A DNA stretch of 62,330 bases from Bacilli bacterium (GCA_017445245.1 JAFSUM010000019.1:1-62330); one strand, 5' to 3'; positions 40,669 to 49,604 are shown, counted from the first letter of the stretch. Numbers and translations are program-made. The notes: generated by a model not told the origin, from the sequence alone.

Positions 40669-41046
40669 ATGGACGAAGTCGCAAAGAAAAAACCTTATCT
40701 TATTCAGACTCAGATTGATGCGATCCGCGCGGAACTCGAGGCCATCCAAGGCTCCCCGAGCGAATACATCCGCCTTTTGAAGATGATCGATCACTATGTC
40801 CACGTCAACGAAGCGGCGGACGAAAAGTACAATCTTCTTTTCCAAAGTCTGACTAATTTCGATCGTCTGACGGAGACCGAACCCGGCTTGGACGTCGCGA
40901 TTTTGAATACGTTGCCTTTGCTCTCTGGGATTTGTCTTTTCGACCTTTTCGTTCTCGTGGGCGTCATAGGTATCGACGAGATGGCCAAAGGTCATGACGC
41001 TTATCTAAACGCCTTTCAGCGGAACAAGGGGACGCCTCAAGCCTAG
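40669..41046 (+). CDS. Small helical protein with one hydrophobic segment
   Basis: A 125-residue protein. Residues 1-75 are amphipathic helices (QTQIDAIRAELEAIQGSPSE), residues about 76-97 form one transmembrane-like helix (LNTLPLLSGICLFDLFVLVGV), then a short tail. TTGTAA (40633-40638), 16-nt spacer, TTAAAT (40655-40660) precede the ATG by eight bases, with no ribosome site. No family is recognised. It opens the row of undescribed coiled-coil/membrane genes. Confidence 0.6.
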   Translation: MDEVAKKKPYLIQTQIDAIRAELEAIQGSPSEYIRLLKMIDHYVHVNEAADEKYNLLFQSLTNFDRLTETEPGLDVAILNTLPLLSGICLFDLFVLVGVIGIDEMAKGHDAYLNAFQRNKGTPQA

Positions 41047-41109
41047 TTTCGCACGCGCGTACAAAAGTAAACTTGAAGTAAATACTTCATCAGGTAAAAT
41101 AATCTAAAC

Positions 41110-41388
41110 ATGGAAAAAGACCTCGGTTATCAAGAACTTCTCTTATTGGCGAACCGTCTGCAGGATCGCGTGAACGCTTTGGCTAAAGAAGCGGACGAAG
41201 CACAGGCGGAAGGTATCCTCGCTTATACCATCGCTCAATCAAATTCGTTGGAGCAGGCTCGTTTCGCTTATGAGACTGCTCATAACGACCTCATCGTCGG
41301 TGCGAAAGAGATTCTTACCGCAACCGATGGCAAAGCGGCCGAAGAGGTTCTTAACGCCTACGGCAAATATGGCATTAAGGAGATCTGA
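41110..41388 (+). CDS. Small coiled-coil protein
   Basis: A 92-residue, all-helical, soluble protein with heptad-like spacing (NRLQDRVNALAKEADEAQA). TTGAAG (41073-41078), 16-nt spacer, TAAAAT (41095-41100) end nine bases before ATG; no ribosome site, so probably leaderless. It is the first gene of a probable five-gene operon (41110-46169). Function unknown. Confidence 0.65.
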   Translation: MEKDLGYQELLLLANRLQDRVNALAKEADEAQAEGILAYTIAQSNSLEQARFAYETAHNDLIVGAKEILTATDGKAAEEVLNAYGKYGIKEI

Positions 41389-41390
41389 TC

Positions 41391-41729
41391 ATGGCTGAAG
41401 ATGTCGCGGTTAAGATTCAAGAACAAGAAGAAGCGCGTGCTTTGCTACGCGAGCTGAACCAAGAACTGGACTTGGTGGATCATTATAAATTCAAAAACCA
41501 GAAACTTTTGGAATCTCTTCCTGCCTTCAAGAAAGAGAAAGCCGATTTGCTCGCGGAAGATTACCGGAAACTCATCGAGCAATTGAATGTCGAGGCCAGA
41601 AACAACACCCGGGACGAAGCCTATCTCATGAGCGACTTCACCAAAGACGTCCAAGAATTGAATGACATCCTCCTCAATTTCAACGCCGTGTTGAGGATTC
41701 TTAGAAAACAAGCGGAGGCGAAGGAATAA
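41391..41729 (+). CDS. Small coiled-coil protein
   Basis: A 112-residue, highly charged helical protein (IQEQEEARALLRELNQELDL). AAGGAG precedes the ATG, two bases after the previous stop. It is probably an oligomerising partner of its neighbours. No family is recognised. Confidence 0.68.
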   Translation: MAEDVAVKIQEQEEARALLRELNQELDLVDHYKFKNQKLLESLPAFKKEKADLLAEDYRKLIEQLNVEARNNTRDEAYLMSDFTKDVQELNDILLNFNAVLRILRKQAEAKE

Positions 41730-41731
41730 CC

Positions 41732-43633
41732 ATGCCTGACAGCATCGATCAGATCACATATCTTCTTTCCGAAGCCAAGAAGGCGCGCGCCGAAGCCGAA
41801 AAAGAACTCGCCGAAACCCAGGCCAAGCTGGATCAAATCAACGATATCCAGATTCATGCCGATAATTCTTTCTCGAAAACGAATGAAGCGTTGGCCGCCG
41901 GCAAAGAGAATTTTGCCGCAATTCGCGAATACAAGGAAAAGGCCAGAAACCTTTCTAAAGCCCTCGACTTGCTTATTGAGAGCATGGCCAATATCGATGG
42001 TCTTCGCAAAAAAGCCGTTTTCGCCATCAAGAAGATTCACGCTCTTGTTGGGCTAAAGAGATACGAAGAGGCCATGGCTGCTAACGACCAACTTGAGGCC
42101 GATACGCTCTCCTTCGAAAGCGAAATCGATTTGGTTGTGGAGAAACACATCCTCGAAATCGTCGCTTGGAACCGTTGCTCCATTTGGAATTTCATCGCCG
42201 ATATCAATGTGGCGAAAGGGATTCCTTCTCTCCCTCCCGAACAATTCGAAAAATTTGCCGCTTCCGTCGAAGCTCTTCCTTTGGGTTTCCATACCGAGGA
42301 AGCCAAGAAAGCCCAGGAAGACAAACTCCTAGGATTCCGCTGCTACGACCGCGGCCTTATCACCCTTAATGCGGAGCGTAGCCTCGAAGACCTCAAGGCT
42401 CTTCTCGCCTTGCTTGACGAGGCAGCCAAAACCGAAGACCACCTCCTTCCGACGAAGGAGCGCATCGCCTTCCTTCATGGCGTTGCCTGCGAAGAATATA
42501 ATCGCCTGGCTGAACAATTCTTTGACCTCGACCGCAATTACGATAGGGCACACGATCTCTTCCTCCTTCGTGGCTATTTCGAAATCGAAGAGATTACGCA
42601 TGACGATTATCGCCTCGCCAAGGACGAGACGGATTTCCGCCTTCGTTTCCTCGACAAGGAAGCTCTCCGTGAGGACGATTCGGAATTCTCTGTTTCGGTC
42701 TATGCTTATGCGGATTCCATTCGCAACGAAGACGAACTCGAATTCGAGATCCTTTCCCGTTATGCCCTTCTCAATGGGTTATCCGAAGAGAAGGTTGCCT
42801 TCCTTTATTCCGCGGTCAATCGTTTGAATTTCGAGCAAGAGGTCCTCTTCCTCGGCGACCTTTTGGAACGCGGCCTCATTCCCGAACGCCATGCGGGATT
42901 CTTCCATGGCATTCTCGCGAAGAAACATAAGATTTTAGACCTTGAAAAATGTGCAAAAGCCTTACTAAATTGCAAAACGATGCTCGATGAACCCCTGCGT
43001 CCGGCCTTTGAAGAACTTCTCAAAGATCTCCTTCGTTCGCCCCATGCTCGTAAGGTCCTTACCAAGTCCGCCCGTCCCGAGGCACATGCCCTCATCGGCG
43101 AGGACTTGGAGAACTTCAAGCGTCCTTGGGGCCGCCCGGTCAAGAACCCAGTTATCAAGAGCTGGGACTTCTTCAACAAGGTGATGTTTGTCACTTTCGC
43201 GATTGTCCTGCCCGTCTCTGTGTTGCTCGCGGCGTTCATCATCTTGATCGCGCTTCTTCGCGACGATCCCTTCGTCCAGTATTATCTACTCGCGCCGCTT
43301 GTTGCCGCCCTCTTCTTCGTGCACGCCCATATCGTGGCGAGGTTTGGCATCGACGAGCGCGGCTCCGCGGTCTACCGCCGCACGCTAGGGCTCGTTTGCC
43401 TTGGCGCGGCCATCCTTTCCCTGGTGTTCTATATCCTTCCCGGCACGCTAGTTGTCTTAAAGCCGGTTGCCCTTACCGCCTTGATCTTTGGCGGAGCCGG
43501 CGGATTATGGGGATTCTTCGTCTATAAGGACAAAAAGAAATTGCTGACTGCTCTCATATACGTTCCGTTGATGCTATGTGTCATCGCCGCCATCATCATG
43601 ATGGTTGTCGCAATGAGCAACGGGGCGGTCTGA
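41732..43633 (+). CDS. Large protein with N-terminal coiled coil and C-terminal membrane domain
   Basis: A 633-residue protein. Residues 1-110 form a coiled coil similar in style to the two small genes before it. Residues about 110-460 are helical and charged, perhaps a repeat solenoid. Residues about 475-630 hold five hydrophobic helices. No known domain is recognised. It starts two bases after the previous gene (AAGGAATAACC before ATG), so the three coiled-coil proteins are made together and may assemble on this membrane anchor (inference). Confidence 0.7.
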   Translation: MPDSIDQITYLLSEAKKARAEAEKELAETQAKLDQINDIQIHADNSFSKTNEALAAGKENFAAIREYKEKARNLSKALDLLIESMANIDGLRKKAVFAIKKIHALVGLKRYEEAMAANDQLEADTLSFESEIDLVVEKHILEIVAWNRCSIWNFIADINVAKGIPSLPPEQFEKFAASVEALPLGFHTEEAKKAQEDKLLGFRCYDRGLITLNAERSLEDLKALLALLDEAAKTEDHLLPTKERIAFLHGVACEEYNRLAEQFFDLDRNYDRAHDLFLLRGYFEIEEITHDDYRLAKDETDFRLRFLDKEALREDDSEFSVSVYAYADSIRNEDELEFEILSRYALLNGLSEEKVAFLYSAVNRLNFEQEVLFLGDLLERGLIPERHAGFFHGILAKKHKILDLEKCAKALLNCKTMLDEPLRPAFEELLKDLLRSPHARKVLTKSARPEAHALIGEDLENFKRPWGRPVKNPVIKSWDFFNKVMFVTFAIVLPVSVLLAAFIILIALLRDDPFVQYYLLAPLVAALFFVHAHIVARFGIDERGSAVYRRTLGLVCLGAAILSLVFYILPGTLVVLKPVALTALIFGGAGGLWGFFVYKDKKKLLTALIYVPLMLCVIAAIIMMVVAMSNGAV

Positions 43634-43659
43634 GGCATTCAGATATTAGGAGGAATCTT

Positions 43660-44700
43660 ATGAAAAAAGGGAGAGCTGTCATTGGACTCATTCTAAACTT
43701 GCTCATCGTAGCAGGAGTCGGATTCGCGGTTTCAAATGTCTGTTTTGGCTTTTGGAATATCCCGGCAATCCAATACCATGCGTTTGAGTATTTCACGGTA
43801 GACTCGAACGTATTTCTCGCAATCGCTGCGTTGTTCATGATCTTTGTGGACATTGCCGCGCTCCGTGGCAAAAAGGTTTGCCGTTTCGTCCAGGTTTTGA
43901 AACTGATTGGCGTCGTCGGTACCCTTGTCACCGCGATCATCACCGCCGCCTATTTGCTTCCGCAGAATGTCGCGACCGTCGAGTACCTCTACGGGCTTGA
44001 AGCGAATCTCTGGCTCCACGTCGTCGTACCCGCGCTTGGCCTTATTTCGTTCATCATCGAGAACCAGCCGCGCATGAAGCCTTGGCTTTATGCTTTCTTT
44101 GGTTTGATTTTGCCCGTCGCTTATGGCGGTGTCGTCGTCACGTTGGTCAAATTCGGGTATATGCCGGATCCCTATGGCTTCCTCACCATCAAGCCCGAAG
44201 CGATTTGGGAGAACATCTTGTGGGCTGCCGGAACTGTCGTTGGTTCCTATCTATTAGGCGTCATCGTCCTCCTCTTGCACAACATTGGAGCTGCGAAGCG
44301 TCAGCCCGTCGAAGTGAAGGAAGAAGTTCCGGCTGCGCAGGAAGAAACTGCTGCCTTGCCGCCGGTTAACGAGGCCAAGCCTGAGGAAGTTAAGCCCGAA
44401 GAAAATCCAGCTGAAGCCGAAGAAGAGGCCGTTGTCAAACCCGAGCCGAAACCCGAACCCGTTACCGTTCTTGCGCCGCGTACCGCTTACGCCCACAAGA
44501 TCAAGAAGCCTTCCAAGGCCCGCACTTATCACGTCACCAAGCAGCCTAGCGGCAAGTGGCAAGTCAAGCTCGCTGGCAGCAACAAGGCCATCAAAACCTT
44601 TGATACGCAGCGCGAAGCCATCGCCTTTGCTAAGGGCCTCGTCGAAAGCCGTGGTGGTTCCTACCGCATCCACAGCATCAAGGGCAAAATCCGTTCTTAA
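43660..44700 (+). CDS. Pr6Pr-like membrane protein with C-terminal DUF2188 domain
   Basis: A 346-residue protein. Residues 1-215 hold six helices with FEYFTVDSNVFLAIAALFM, close to the Pr6Pr family pattern. A Glu/Pro-rich linker (about 225-280) follows, then residues about 290-346 match DUF2188 (YHVTKQPSGKWQVKLAG, then FDTQREAIAFAKGL and IHSIKGKI). DUF2188 is normally a small soluble protein. Strong ribosome site AGGAGG. The next gene has the same architecture: helices, acidic linker, YegP-like end. Confidence 0.75.
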   Translation: MKKGRAVIGLILNLLIVAGVGFAVSNVCFGFWNIPAIQYHAFEYFTVDSNVFLAIAALFMIFVDIAALRGKKVCRFVQVLKLIGVVGTLVTAIITAAYLLPQNVATVEYLYGLEANLWLHVVVPALGLISFIIENQPRMKPWLYAFFGLILPVAYGGVVVTLVKFGYMPDPYGFLTIKPEAIWENILWAAGTVVGSYLLGVIVLLLHNIGAAKRQPVEVKEEVPAAQEETAALPPVNEAKPEEVKPEENPAEAEEEAVVKPEPKPEPVTVLAPRTAYAHKIKKPSKARTYHVTKQPSGKWQVKLAGSNKAIKTFDTQREAIAFAKGLVESRGGSYRIHSIKGKIRS

Positions 44701-44720
44701 TTCTTCAGGAGAACATCTTT

Positions 44721-46169
44721 ATGAATAAACCGAGTCACGGCAGATTTATTGCCGCCCTCATCTTCTTTGTTTTAACTGTCGGGGCAGGTGTCACCGCACT
44801 TATCTACGTCATTTCTATTTCACCTAACGCCGATCTCCGCCCCTTTGGGAATTCACTCATCTGGACGACCTTCCTCGATACCAATCTATTCCGTATCGAA
44901 AACGTCTTCCCCGATGTTTTGTTCAACTATGGGGCGATCGCGTGTCTCTATCTTGCGGCCTTGATGTTCCTTGTCGCGATCATCGTCGTTCTTGTCCGCG
45001 GTGCCCGTTTCTTCTTCCTGCCTTTTGGTGGTGCCTTCGCGATGGCAGTCGCTTCCTATTTGATTCTTGCTTATCGCTTCGATAAAGACATCGCGATTCT
45101 TCTTCTTGCGATTGCCTGCGGCGTGCTTGGCTTTCTTTCGTTGGTCCTTTCTTACACGTTGCCTCATCGCCGTGTGAAAGCTACCAAGGAAAAGCCTCTT
45201 CCCGAAAAAGTCGAAGAGGCAAAGCCCGAGGAACCTAAACCGGAAGAGCCTAAGGTTGAAGAAGTGAAGCCCGAAGAAGCTCCTGCTCCTGTTGCAGAAG
45301 AGACGAAGCAAGAGCCCGAGCCTGAGGCAAAAGAAGAACCTGAACCCGAGGCAAAAGAAGAACCCGTTCCTGAAGAAAAACAAGAGGAAGCAGTTTCGGA
45401 AAATCTTGAGGAAAAACCCGCAATTGCCGAACCGATTGTTGCTGAAAAAGGCAAGAAAATCAGTGGTAAATACGAGGTCTTCCCCGAGGCTGGTTTCTAC
45501 AAATATCGCCTTAAGGCTAATAACGGCGAGATCCTCATCGTCTCCAATCCTTACCGCACGATCGAGTCTGCCCTCGCGGGCATTGAAACACTTAAGAAGA
45601 ACGTGCCCGTCGGGCGTCATAAGGTCATCACCGATAAGAACGGCTACGGTCAATTCCGCATCATCACGCCAAACGATTCTCGTGTGGTTGCCATGGGCGA
45701 GATTTATCCCTCGGCAGCAGGAGCGGAGAAAGCGTTGAACTCGGTCCTCAAGTTCTATGATTCCGATAAAGTTGTCGTCCTCGATGACATCCCCGAAACG
45801 GAGCACCGCGAATGGCCACTTACGGTCGGAGCGCTTGAGCCTAAGAACAACGGAAGGCTTCAGGTTCAGCAACTTGAGGACGGCAAGTTCCAGGCGACCT
45901 TGTTTGCCAACAACGGTGAGTTGCTATTCTCTACGACGACCTATTCTTCTCGTTCTGCCCTTACTAAGGCATTAGAAAACATCACTCGCAAACTGCTTTC
46001 TGGCAAGTCCGTAACCATCGCGAAAGACAAGCAGAACCGCTTCCAGTTCCGCCTTTATAGCGATAATGGGATGCTGCTCTTGATGGGCGAAACCTACCCG
46101 AGTCTAGAACGCGCTAGCAGCGCCGCTCACTCGGCCCGTAACTTCATCAAGGACGCTAAAGTCGCCTGA
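44721..46169 (+). CDS. Membrane-anchored protein with four YegP-like (DUF1508) repeats
   Basis: A 482-residue protein. Four helices (about 8-32, 70-92, 96-118, 124-146), an acidic Pro/Glu linker with an internal repeat (EPEAKEEP twice, about 150-240), then four YegP-like units at about 249-294, 298-346, 378-426 and 428-476; each shows the strand-strand-helix pattern ending NNGE(I/L)L...Y followed by an Ala-rich helix. YegP/DUF1508 domains are usually one or two copies in tiny soluble proteins. Function unknown. It is the last gene before a terminator. Confidence 0.78.
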   Translation: MNKPSHGRFIAALIFFVLTVGAGVTALIYVISISPNADLRPFGNSLIWTTFLDTNLFRIENVFPDVLFNYGAIACLYLAALMFLVAIIVVLVRGARFFFLPFGGAFAMAVASYLILAYRFDKDIAILLLAIACGVLGFLSLVLSYTLPHRRVKATKEKPLPEKVEEAKPEEPKPEEPKVEEVKPEEAPAPVAEETKQEPEPEAKEEPEPEAKEEPVPEEKQEEAVSENLEEKPAIAEPIVAEKGKKISGKYEVFPEAGFYKYRLKANNGEILIVSNPYRTIESALAGIETLKKNVPVGRHKVITDKNGYGQFRIITPNDSRVVAMGEIYPSAAGAEKALNSVLKFYDSDKVVVLDDIPETEHREWPLTVGALEPKNNGRLQVQQLEDGKFQATLFANNGELLFSTTTYSSRSALTKALENITRKLLSGKSVTIAKDKQNRFQFRLYSDNGMLLLMGETYPSLERASSAAHSARNFIKDAKVA

Positions 46170-46185
46170 TTCAGGCATCGTCACA

Positions 46186-46209
46186 AAGGGGGCTTCGACC
46201 TCCTTTTTT
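46186..46209 (+). terminator. Intrinsic terminator of the 41-46 kb operon
   Basis: AAGGGGG pairs with CCTCCTT across a six-base loop, followed by TTTT. Confidence 0.78.
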
Positions 46210-46213
46210 GATA

Positions 46214-46241
46214 GAAAAAAGCCGAGGCGATGAACCTCGAC
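46214..46241 (-). terminator. Intrinsic terminator of prs
   Basis: Leftward GTCGAGG, seven-base loop, CCTCGGC, then TTTTTT. Confidence 0.78.
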
Positions 46242-46253
46242 TTGTTCAGAAAA

Positions 46254-47243
46254 TCAGTTGGAGACTTTTAGGGCCGTTGGCTGGCCATACATCTCATAGA
46301 CTTCGGTCAGCGGGATGTTCTTCGCGATACGCTCGATGCATTCGCTTAGCATGGAAGCTAAACTGATGACGTGAATGTTCGGAACGGTTTTGAAGCGTTC
46401 GGGCAGGGGGATCGAATCGGTGACAAGAACCTCGTTAAAGGCCGTTCCATCTTTTAGCAGGTCGTAAGCGGGATCCGAGAATGTTGGGTGAATCGCAGCG
46501 ATAGAAACGCTTTTGGCGCCAGCTTCGCGGAGGGCATTCGCGCCGAAGACGGCGGAACGAGCGGTATCGATCATGTCATCGATCATGAAGCAATCGCGAC
46601 CCTTGATATCGCCGATGATGGCCATGACCTCGGGGGCGCCGGCAGTATTACGACGTTTATCGATGATGGCGATGGGACAATTGCCGAGGATAGAAGCGAG
46701 GTCACGGGCGCGTTTAACACCGCCGTGATCAGGCGATACGACGGTCAAATTAGACGTGTCGGGATGACGTTGGAGAATCGCGCTTCCTAAAAGGGGCACA
46801 CCAGTCAAATCATCGACGAGGCAAGAAAAGAAGCCTTGGATTTGGGCGGCGTGGAGGTTAACGGTAACCACGCGGTCAACACCTGCAGTGGTAAGTAGGT
46901 GGGCGACCAATGCAGCGGAAATCGGCTGGCGGGGCTTGGCTTTGCGGTCCTGCCTTGCATAACCGAAATAAGGAATAATCAGGTTGATTTCTTTGGCAGA
47001 AGCACGGCGAAGGGCGTCCACGAAGATAAGGACTTCCATCAAATTGTCATTGACGGGAGGGCAGGTGGATTGAACGATGAAGACTTGTTTGCCGCGGACG
47101 GAATCGATGGGTTCGACCATCATTTCGCCCGAGGGGAAGCGGGTCGTGTGCCGTGCGCCAAGCTTGGTGCCGAGCTTTTTGGCGATGGCCTCAGCGAGGT
47201 CTTGGTTCGCTGATAGGGAGAAGACAACTGCGTTTTCAATCAT
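46254..47243 (-). CDS. prs: Ribose-phosphate pyrophosphokinase (PRPP synthetase)
   Basis: A 329-residue cytosolic enzyme making PRPP from ribose 5-phosphate and ATP. Motifs: IPYFGYARQDRKAKPRQPIS (ATP/Mg site), VSPDHGGVKRARDLA (flexible and binding loop) and CFMIDDMIDTARS (PRPP loop). The start at 47243 lies seven bases after TATAAT (47251-47256, leftward), leaderless; the longer frame is excluded. It is divergent from hpt: PRPP maker and users are clustered. Confidence 0.96.
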   Translation of the reverse strand: MIENAVVFSLSANQDLAEAIAKKLGTKLGARHTTRFPSGEMMVEPIDSVRGKQVFIVQSTCPPVNDNLMEVLIFVDALRRASAKEINLIIPYFGYARQDRKAKPRQPISAALVAHLLTTAGVDRVVTVNLHAAQIQGFFSCLVDDLTGVPLLGSAILQRHPDTSNLTVVSPDHGGVKRARDLASILGNCPIAIIDKRRNTAGAPEVMAIIGDIKGRDCFMIDDMIDTARSAVFGANALREAGAKSVSIAAIHPTFSDPAYDLLKDGTAFNEVLVTDSIPLPERFKTVPNIHVISLASMLSECIERIAKNIPLTEVYEMYGQPTALKVSN

Positions 47244-47250
47244 GAATATG

Positions 47251-47297
47251 ATTATATGCCAATTGACATTGAAGCGGGAGTAGCGCGCGACTATAAT
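47251..47297. promoter_or_regulatory. Divergent leaderless promoters for prs and hpt
   Basis: Leftward TATAAT at 47251-47256 (seven bases to the prs ATG) and rightward TATAAT at 47292-47297 (six bases to the hpt ATG). Neither gene has a ribosome site. The start codons are only about 60 bases apart. Confidence 0.68.
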
Positions 47298-47303
47298 CCG
47301 CAT

Positions 47304-47858
47304 ATGGATCATATCGTTTTAAGCCAAGAAGAAATTCAGGCTATCTGCAAGCGCCTGGGCGCCCAAATCAGCGAAGACCTAAAGGACGAACCGATTCCGC
47401 CTGTCTTTATCTGTATCATGAAGGGAGCCGCCCCTTTTTATAACGACCTCGTCAAGAACGTCTCCATCAATATCGTATGCGATTATATGAGACTGTCCTC
47501 TTATGCGGGCCTATCTTCGACGGGCAACGTCAAGATGGCTCAATCGCTTCACGAGGATATCACCGACCGCACCGTCGTCATCGTGGAAGATATTGTCGAC
47601 ACCGGGCTTAGCATGGACTTCCTCCTCCGCTATATCAACGAGCATTACAAGCCAAAAAAAGTTCTTATTTGCGCCCTTTTCGATAAGGTTTTGGCTAGAA
47701 GAAACGAAGTGAAAGTCGATTATGTCGGCCATGTTTTGGATAAGAATGAATTCCTGGTCGGCTATGGTCTAGATTACAAAGAACTCCTCCGTAACGTCCC
47801 GTATGTCTACGTTCCGACGAAGGAGGAGATTGCCGCGCTTGACGCGATTGTCGATTAA
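47304..47858 (+). CDS. hpt: Hypoxanthine phosphoribosyltransferase
   Basis: A 184-residue salvage enzyme forming IMP/GMP from hypoxanthine/guanine and PRPP. The PRPP motif VVIVEDIVDTGLSMDFLL and the type I signature around PPVFICIMKGAAPFYNDLV are clear; LVGYGLDYKELLRN lies in the hood region. I choose ATG 47304, six bases after TATAAT; the longer in-frame start precedes the -10 box. Its last four bases overlap the end of the convergent upp. Confidence 0.94.
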   Translation: MDHIVLSQEEIQAICKRLGAQISEDLKDEPIPPVFICIMKGAAPFYNDLVKNVSINIVCDYMRLSSYAGLSSTGNVKMAQSLHEDITDRTVVIVEDIVDTGLSMDFLLRYINEHYKPKKVLICALFDKVLARRNEVKVDYVGHVLDKNEFLVGYGLDYKELLRNVPYVYVPTKEEIAALDAIVD

Positions 47859-48490
47859 TCTAAGGTATTGAAGATTCGGTCTCCCGCATCGCCTAAGCCC
47901 GGGAGAATATAGCACTTCGAATTCAGTTCCCTATCGAGGGCTCCGATATAAACGGGGATCTCGGGGAACTTTTTCGTCACGCGTTCGACACCTTCGGGAG
48001 CCGCGATAATGCAGAGGAAGCGGATGTGGGTGACGCCGACTTTATGAAGCTGTTCGATGGCGTCGATAGCCGAACCGCCGGTCGCAAGCATCGGGTCCAA
48101 AAGGAGGACTTCCATCTTTTCGATACCTTTGGGGAAACGGGCGAAGTAGGGTTTGACCTCGAAGGTTGTTTCGTCACGGTACATGCCGATGAAACCGGTG
48201 TGGGCATTGGGGAGGATACGGTGGGCACCTTCTTCCATGCCAAGGCCGGCGCGAAGAATTGGAACGAGGCAGACGTTCTTTTCGTCGATGACTTCCTGCG
48301 GGGTCACTTCAAGGGGCGTGGTCACGTTTTTGGTGATCGTCGGGAAGTCTTTCATGGCTTCGTAGGTTTCGATCATGGCAATATCGGTCGCGAGTTCGCG
48401 GAAGCGCTTGGGCTCCGTTTTGATGTCGCGCAGTTCCGCGATCTTATGCGCGAGTAGGGCGTTTTTGATGAGATGGGCATTCTTTTCCAT
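47855..48490 (-). CDS. upp: Uracil phosphoribosyltransferase
   Basis: A 211-residue enzyme converting uracil and PRPP to UMP. The PRPP loop is VLLLDPMLATGGSAIDAIEQL; the uracil-binding end is YILPGLGDAGDRIFNT; VPILRAGLGMEEG is typical. Ribosome site GGAGG. It is downstream of apt, with apt's terminator between, so expression may come from readthrough or an unseen promoter. Confidence 0.96.
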   Translation of the reverse strand: MEKNAHLIKNALLAHKIAELRDIKTEPKRFRELATDIAMIETYEAMKDFPTITKNVTTPLEVTPQEVIDEKNVCLVPILRAGLGMEEGAHRILPNAHTGFIGMYRDETTFEVKPYFARFPKGIEKMEVLLLDPMLATGGSAIDAIEQLHKVGVTHIRFLCIIAAPEGVERVTKKFPEIPVYIGALDRELNSKCYILPGLGDAGDRIFNTLD

Positions 48491-48508
48491 GTCGTTTTGT
48501 CCTCCATT

Positions 48509-48534
48509 TAAAAAAAGAACCCCTTAATGGGGGT
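48509..48534 (-). terminator. Terminator overlapping the apt stop codon
   Basis: Leftward ACCCC, six-base loop that contains the apt TAA, GGGGT, then TTCTTTTTTT. Confidence 0.72.
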
Positions 48535-49039
48535 ACTTGATGAGAGATTCAAAGGGGGCTTTCAAAATGTCTCGTCCTTTGAGATCCGTAAGTTCGATGA
48601 GCGTAATGAAACCGACGATTTCGGCCCCGGCGTTTTCTAGGAGCGTTTCCAGCGCCTTCACCGTTCCACCGGTGGCAAGAAGGTCATCCACGATAAGGAC
48701 CCGCGTTCCCTTCTTGATGGCGAAAGCAGGGATTTCTAGCGTGGCCGAACCATATTCGAGATCATAGGAAATCGAAAGGGCCTCGCCAGGAAGTTTTCCG
48801 GCTTTGCGAGCCATGAGGAAACCCTTCTTCATCACAATGGCTAGCGGTGCGCCGAAAAGGAAGCCGCGCGACTCCGGTCCGACGATGACATCGGGTTGCC
48901 ATTCATCGGCAATCCTCTTCATTTCGTCGATCGTGAAGCGAAAAGCTTCCGCGTTTTCAAGCAAGGGGGAGACATCCTTGAAGGAAATGCCTTTTCTAGG
49001 GAAATCTTCTTGGACGCGAATATAGTCTTTAAGTTCCAT
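48524..49039 (-). CDS. apt: Adenine phosphoribosyltransferase
   Basis: A 171-residue enzyme forming AMP from adenine and PRPP. It opens IRVQEDFPRKGISFKDVSPLL, with VGPESRGFLFGAPLA and the PRPP loop VLIVDDLLATGGTVKALE. Ribosome site GGAGGG directly before the ATG. With hpt, upp, prs and the NCS2 permease it indicates strong reliance on base salvage. Confidence 0.96.
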   Translation of the reverse strand: MELKDYIRVQEDFPRKGISFKDVSPLLENAEAFRFTIDEMKRIADEWQPDVIVGPESRGFLFGAPLAIVMKKGFLMARKAGKLPGEALSISYDLEYGSATLEIPAFAIKKGTRVLIVDDLLATGGTVKALETLLENAGAEIVGFITLIELTDLKGRDILKAPFESLIKYPH

Positions 49040-49171
49040 AGCCCTCCAATTGTAAACCGAAAATCGGTGGTGGCTAGAGGTTTCTAAAAATCTTTTCGCG
49101 GGGGTTAACTTTGCTTAGTAATTTAGGCGGGCATGTAGTAAGATTTTGGCGCGAATTAGGAGGTAACTTTT

Positions 49172-49591
49172 ATGAGATTAATCGGACGAATCTTGCTTGG
49201 TATCGCCGCTGGCTTATTGCTTTATTCCGGTATCACGGGCATCGTGGACAGCATTAACGCGATTAACGGCATTGGCGGTTGGGGCGCCGTAACCGATCCG
49301 AACTATTGGCCCAACGTGTTCGGCTTTGGTTTCTCTATCCTTAGTATCATCCTAGGTTTGCCTGCCCTGTTTGGCGTCATCCGTGGGAAATGCGGCTTCT
49401 GGATGTTTATTTTCGCCGCTCTTCTTGGCGCGGGAGCAGGTTATCTGATTTATGCTAAAGCCACTCAGGGGCAATTGACCGATGCCGCGGCGGTTTGGAG
49501 CGTTGTACTAAGCCTACTTATTCCGATTACTTACGCCCTTGGAACGATCTTCATCTTGCTTCGTCGCCGTGGGCCGAGCCATCGCGAATAA
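49172..49591 (+). CDS. Four-helix membrane protein of unknown function
   Basis: A 139-residue protein with four hydrophobic helices (about 5-25, 48-70, 74-95, 108-130) and a basic end (LLRRRGPSHRE). AGGAGG precedes the ATG. Monocistronic, ending at a strong terminator. No family is recognised. Confidence 0.72.
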   Translation: MRLIGRILLGIAAGLLLYSGITGIVDSINAINGIGGWGAVTDPNYWPNVFGFGFSILSIILGLPALFGVIRGKCGFWMFIFAALLGAGAGYLIYAKATQGQLTDAAAVWSVVLSLLIPITYALGTIFILLRRRGPSHRE

Positions 49592-49604
49592 GCAAAGCGA
49601 TACA

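Noticed and set aside
45160..45454. Short tandem DNA repeats as a possible CRISPR or regulatory array
   Set aside because: They encode the in-frame EPEAKEEP linker of a membrane protein; there are no unique spacers.
44886..45872. 328-codon leftward frame
   Set aside because: Shadow of the YegP-repeat gene; its Phe/Leu/Arg-rich low complexity mirrors the Glu/Pro/Lys linker on the other strand.
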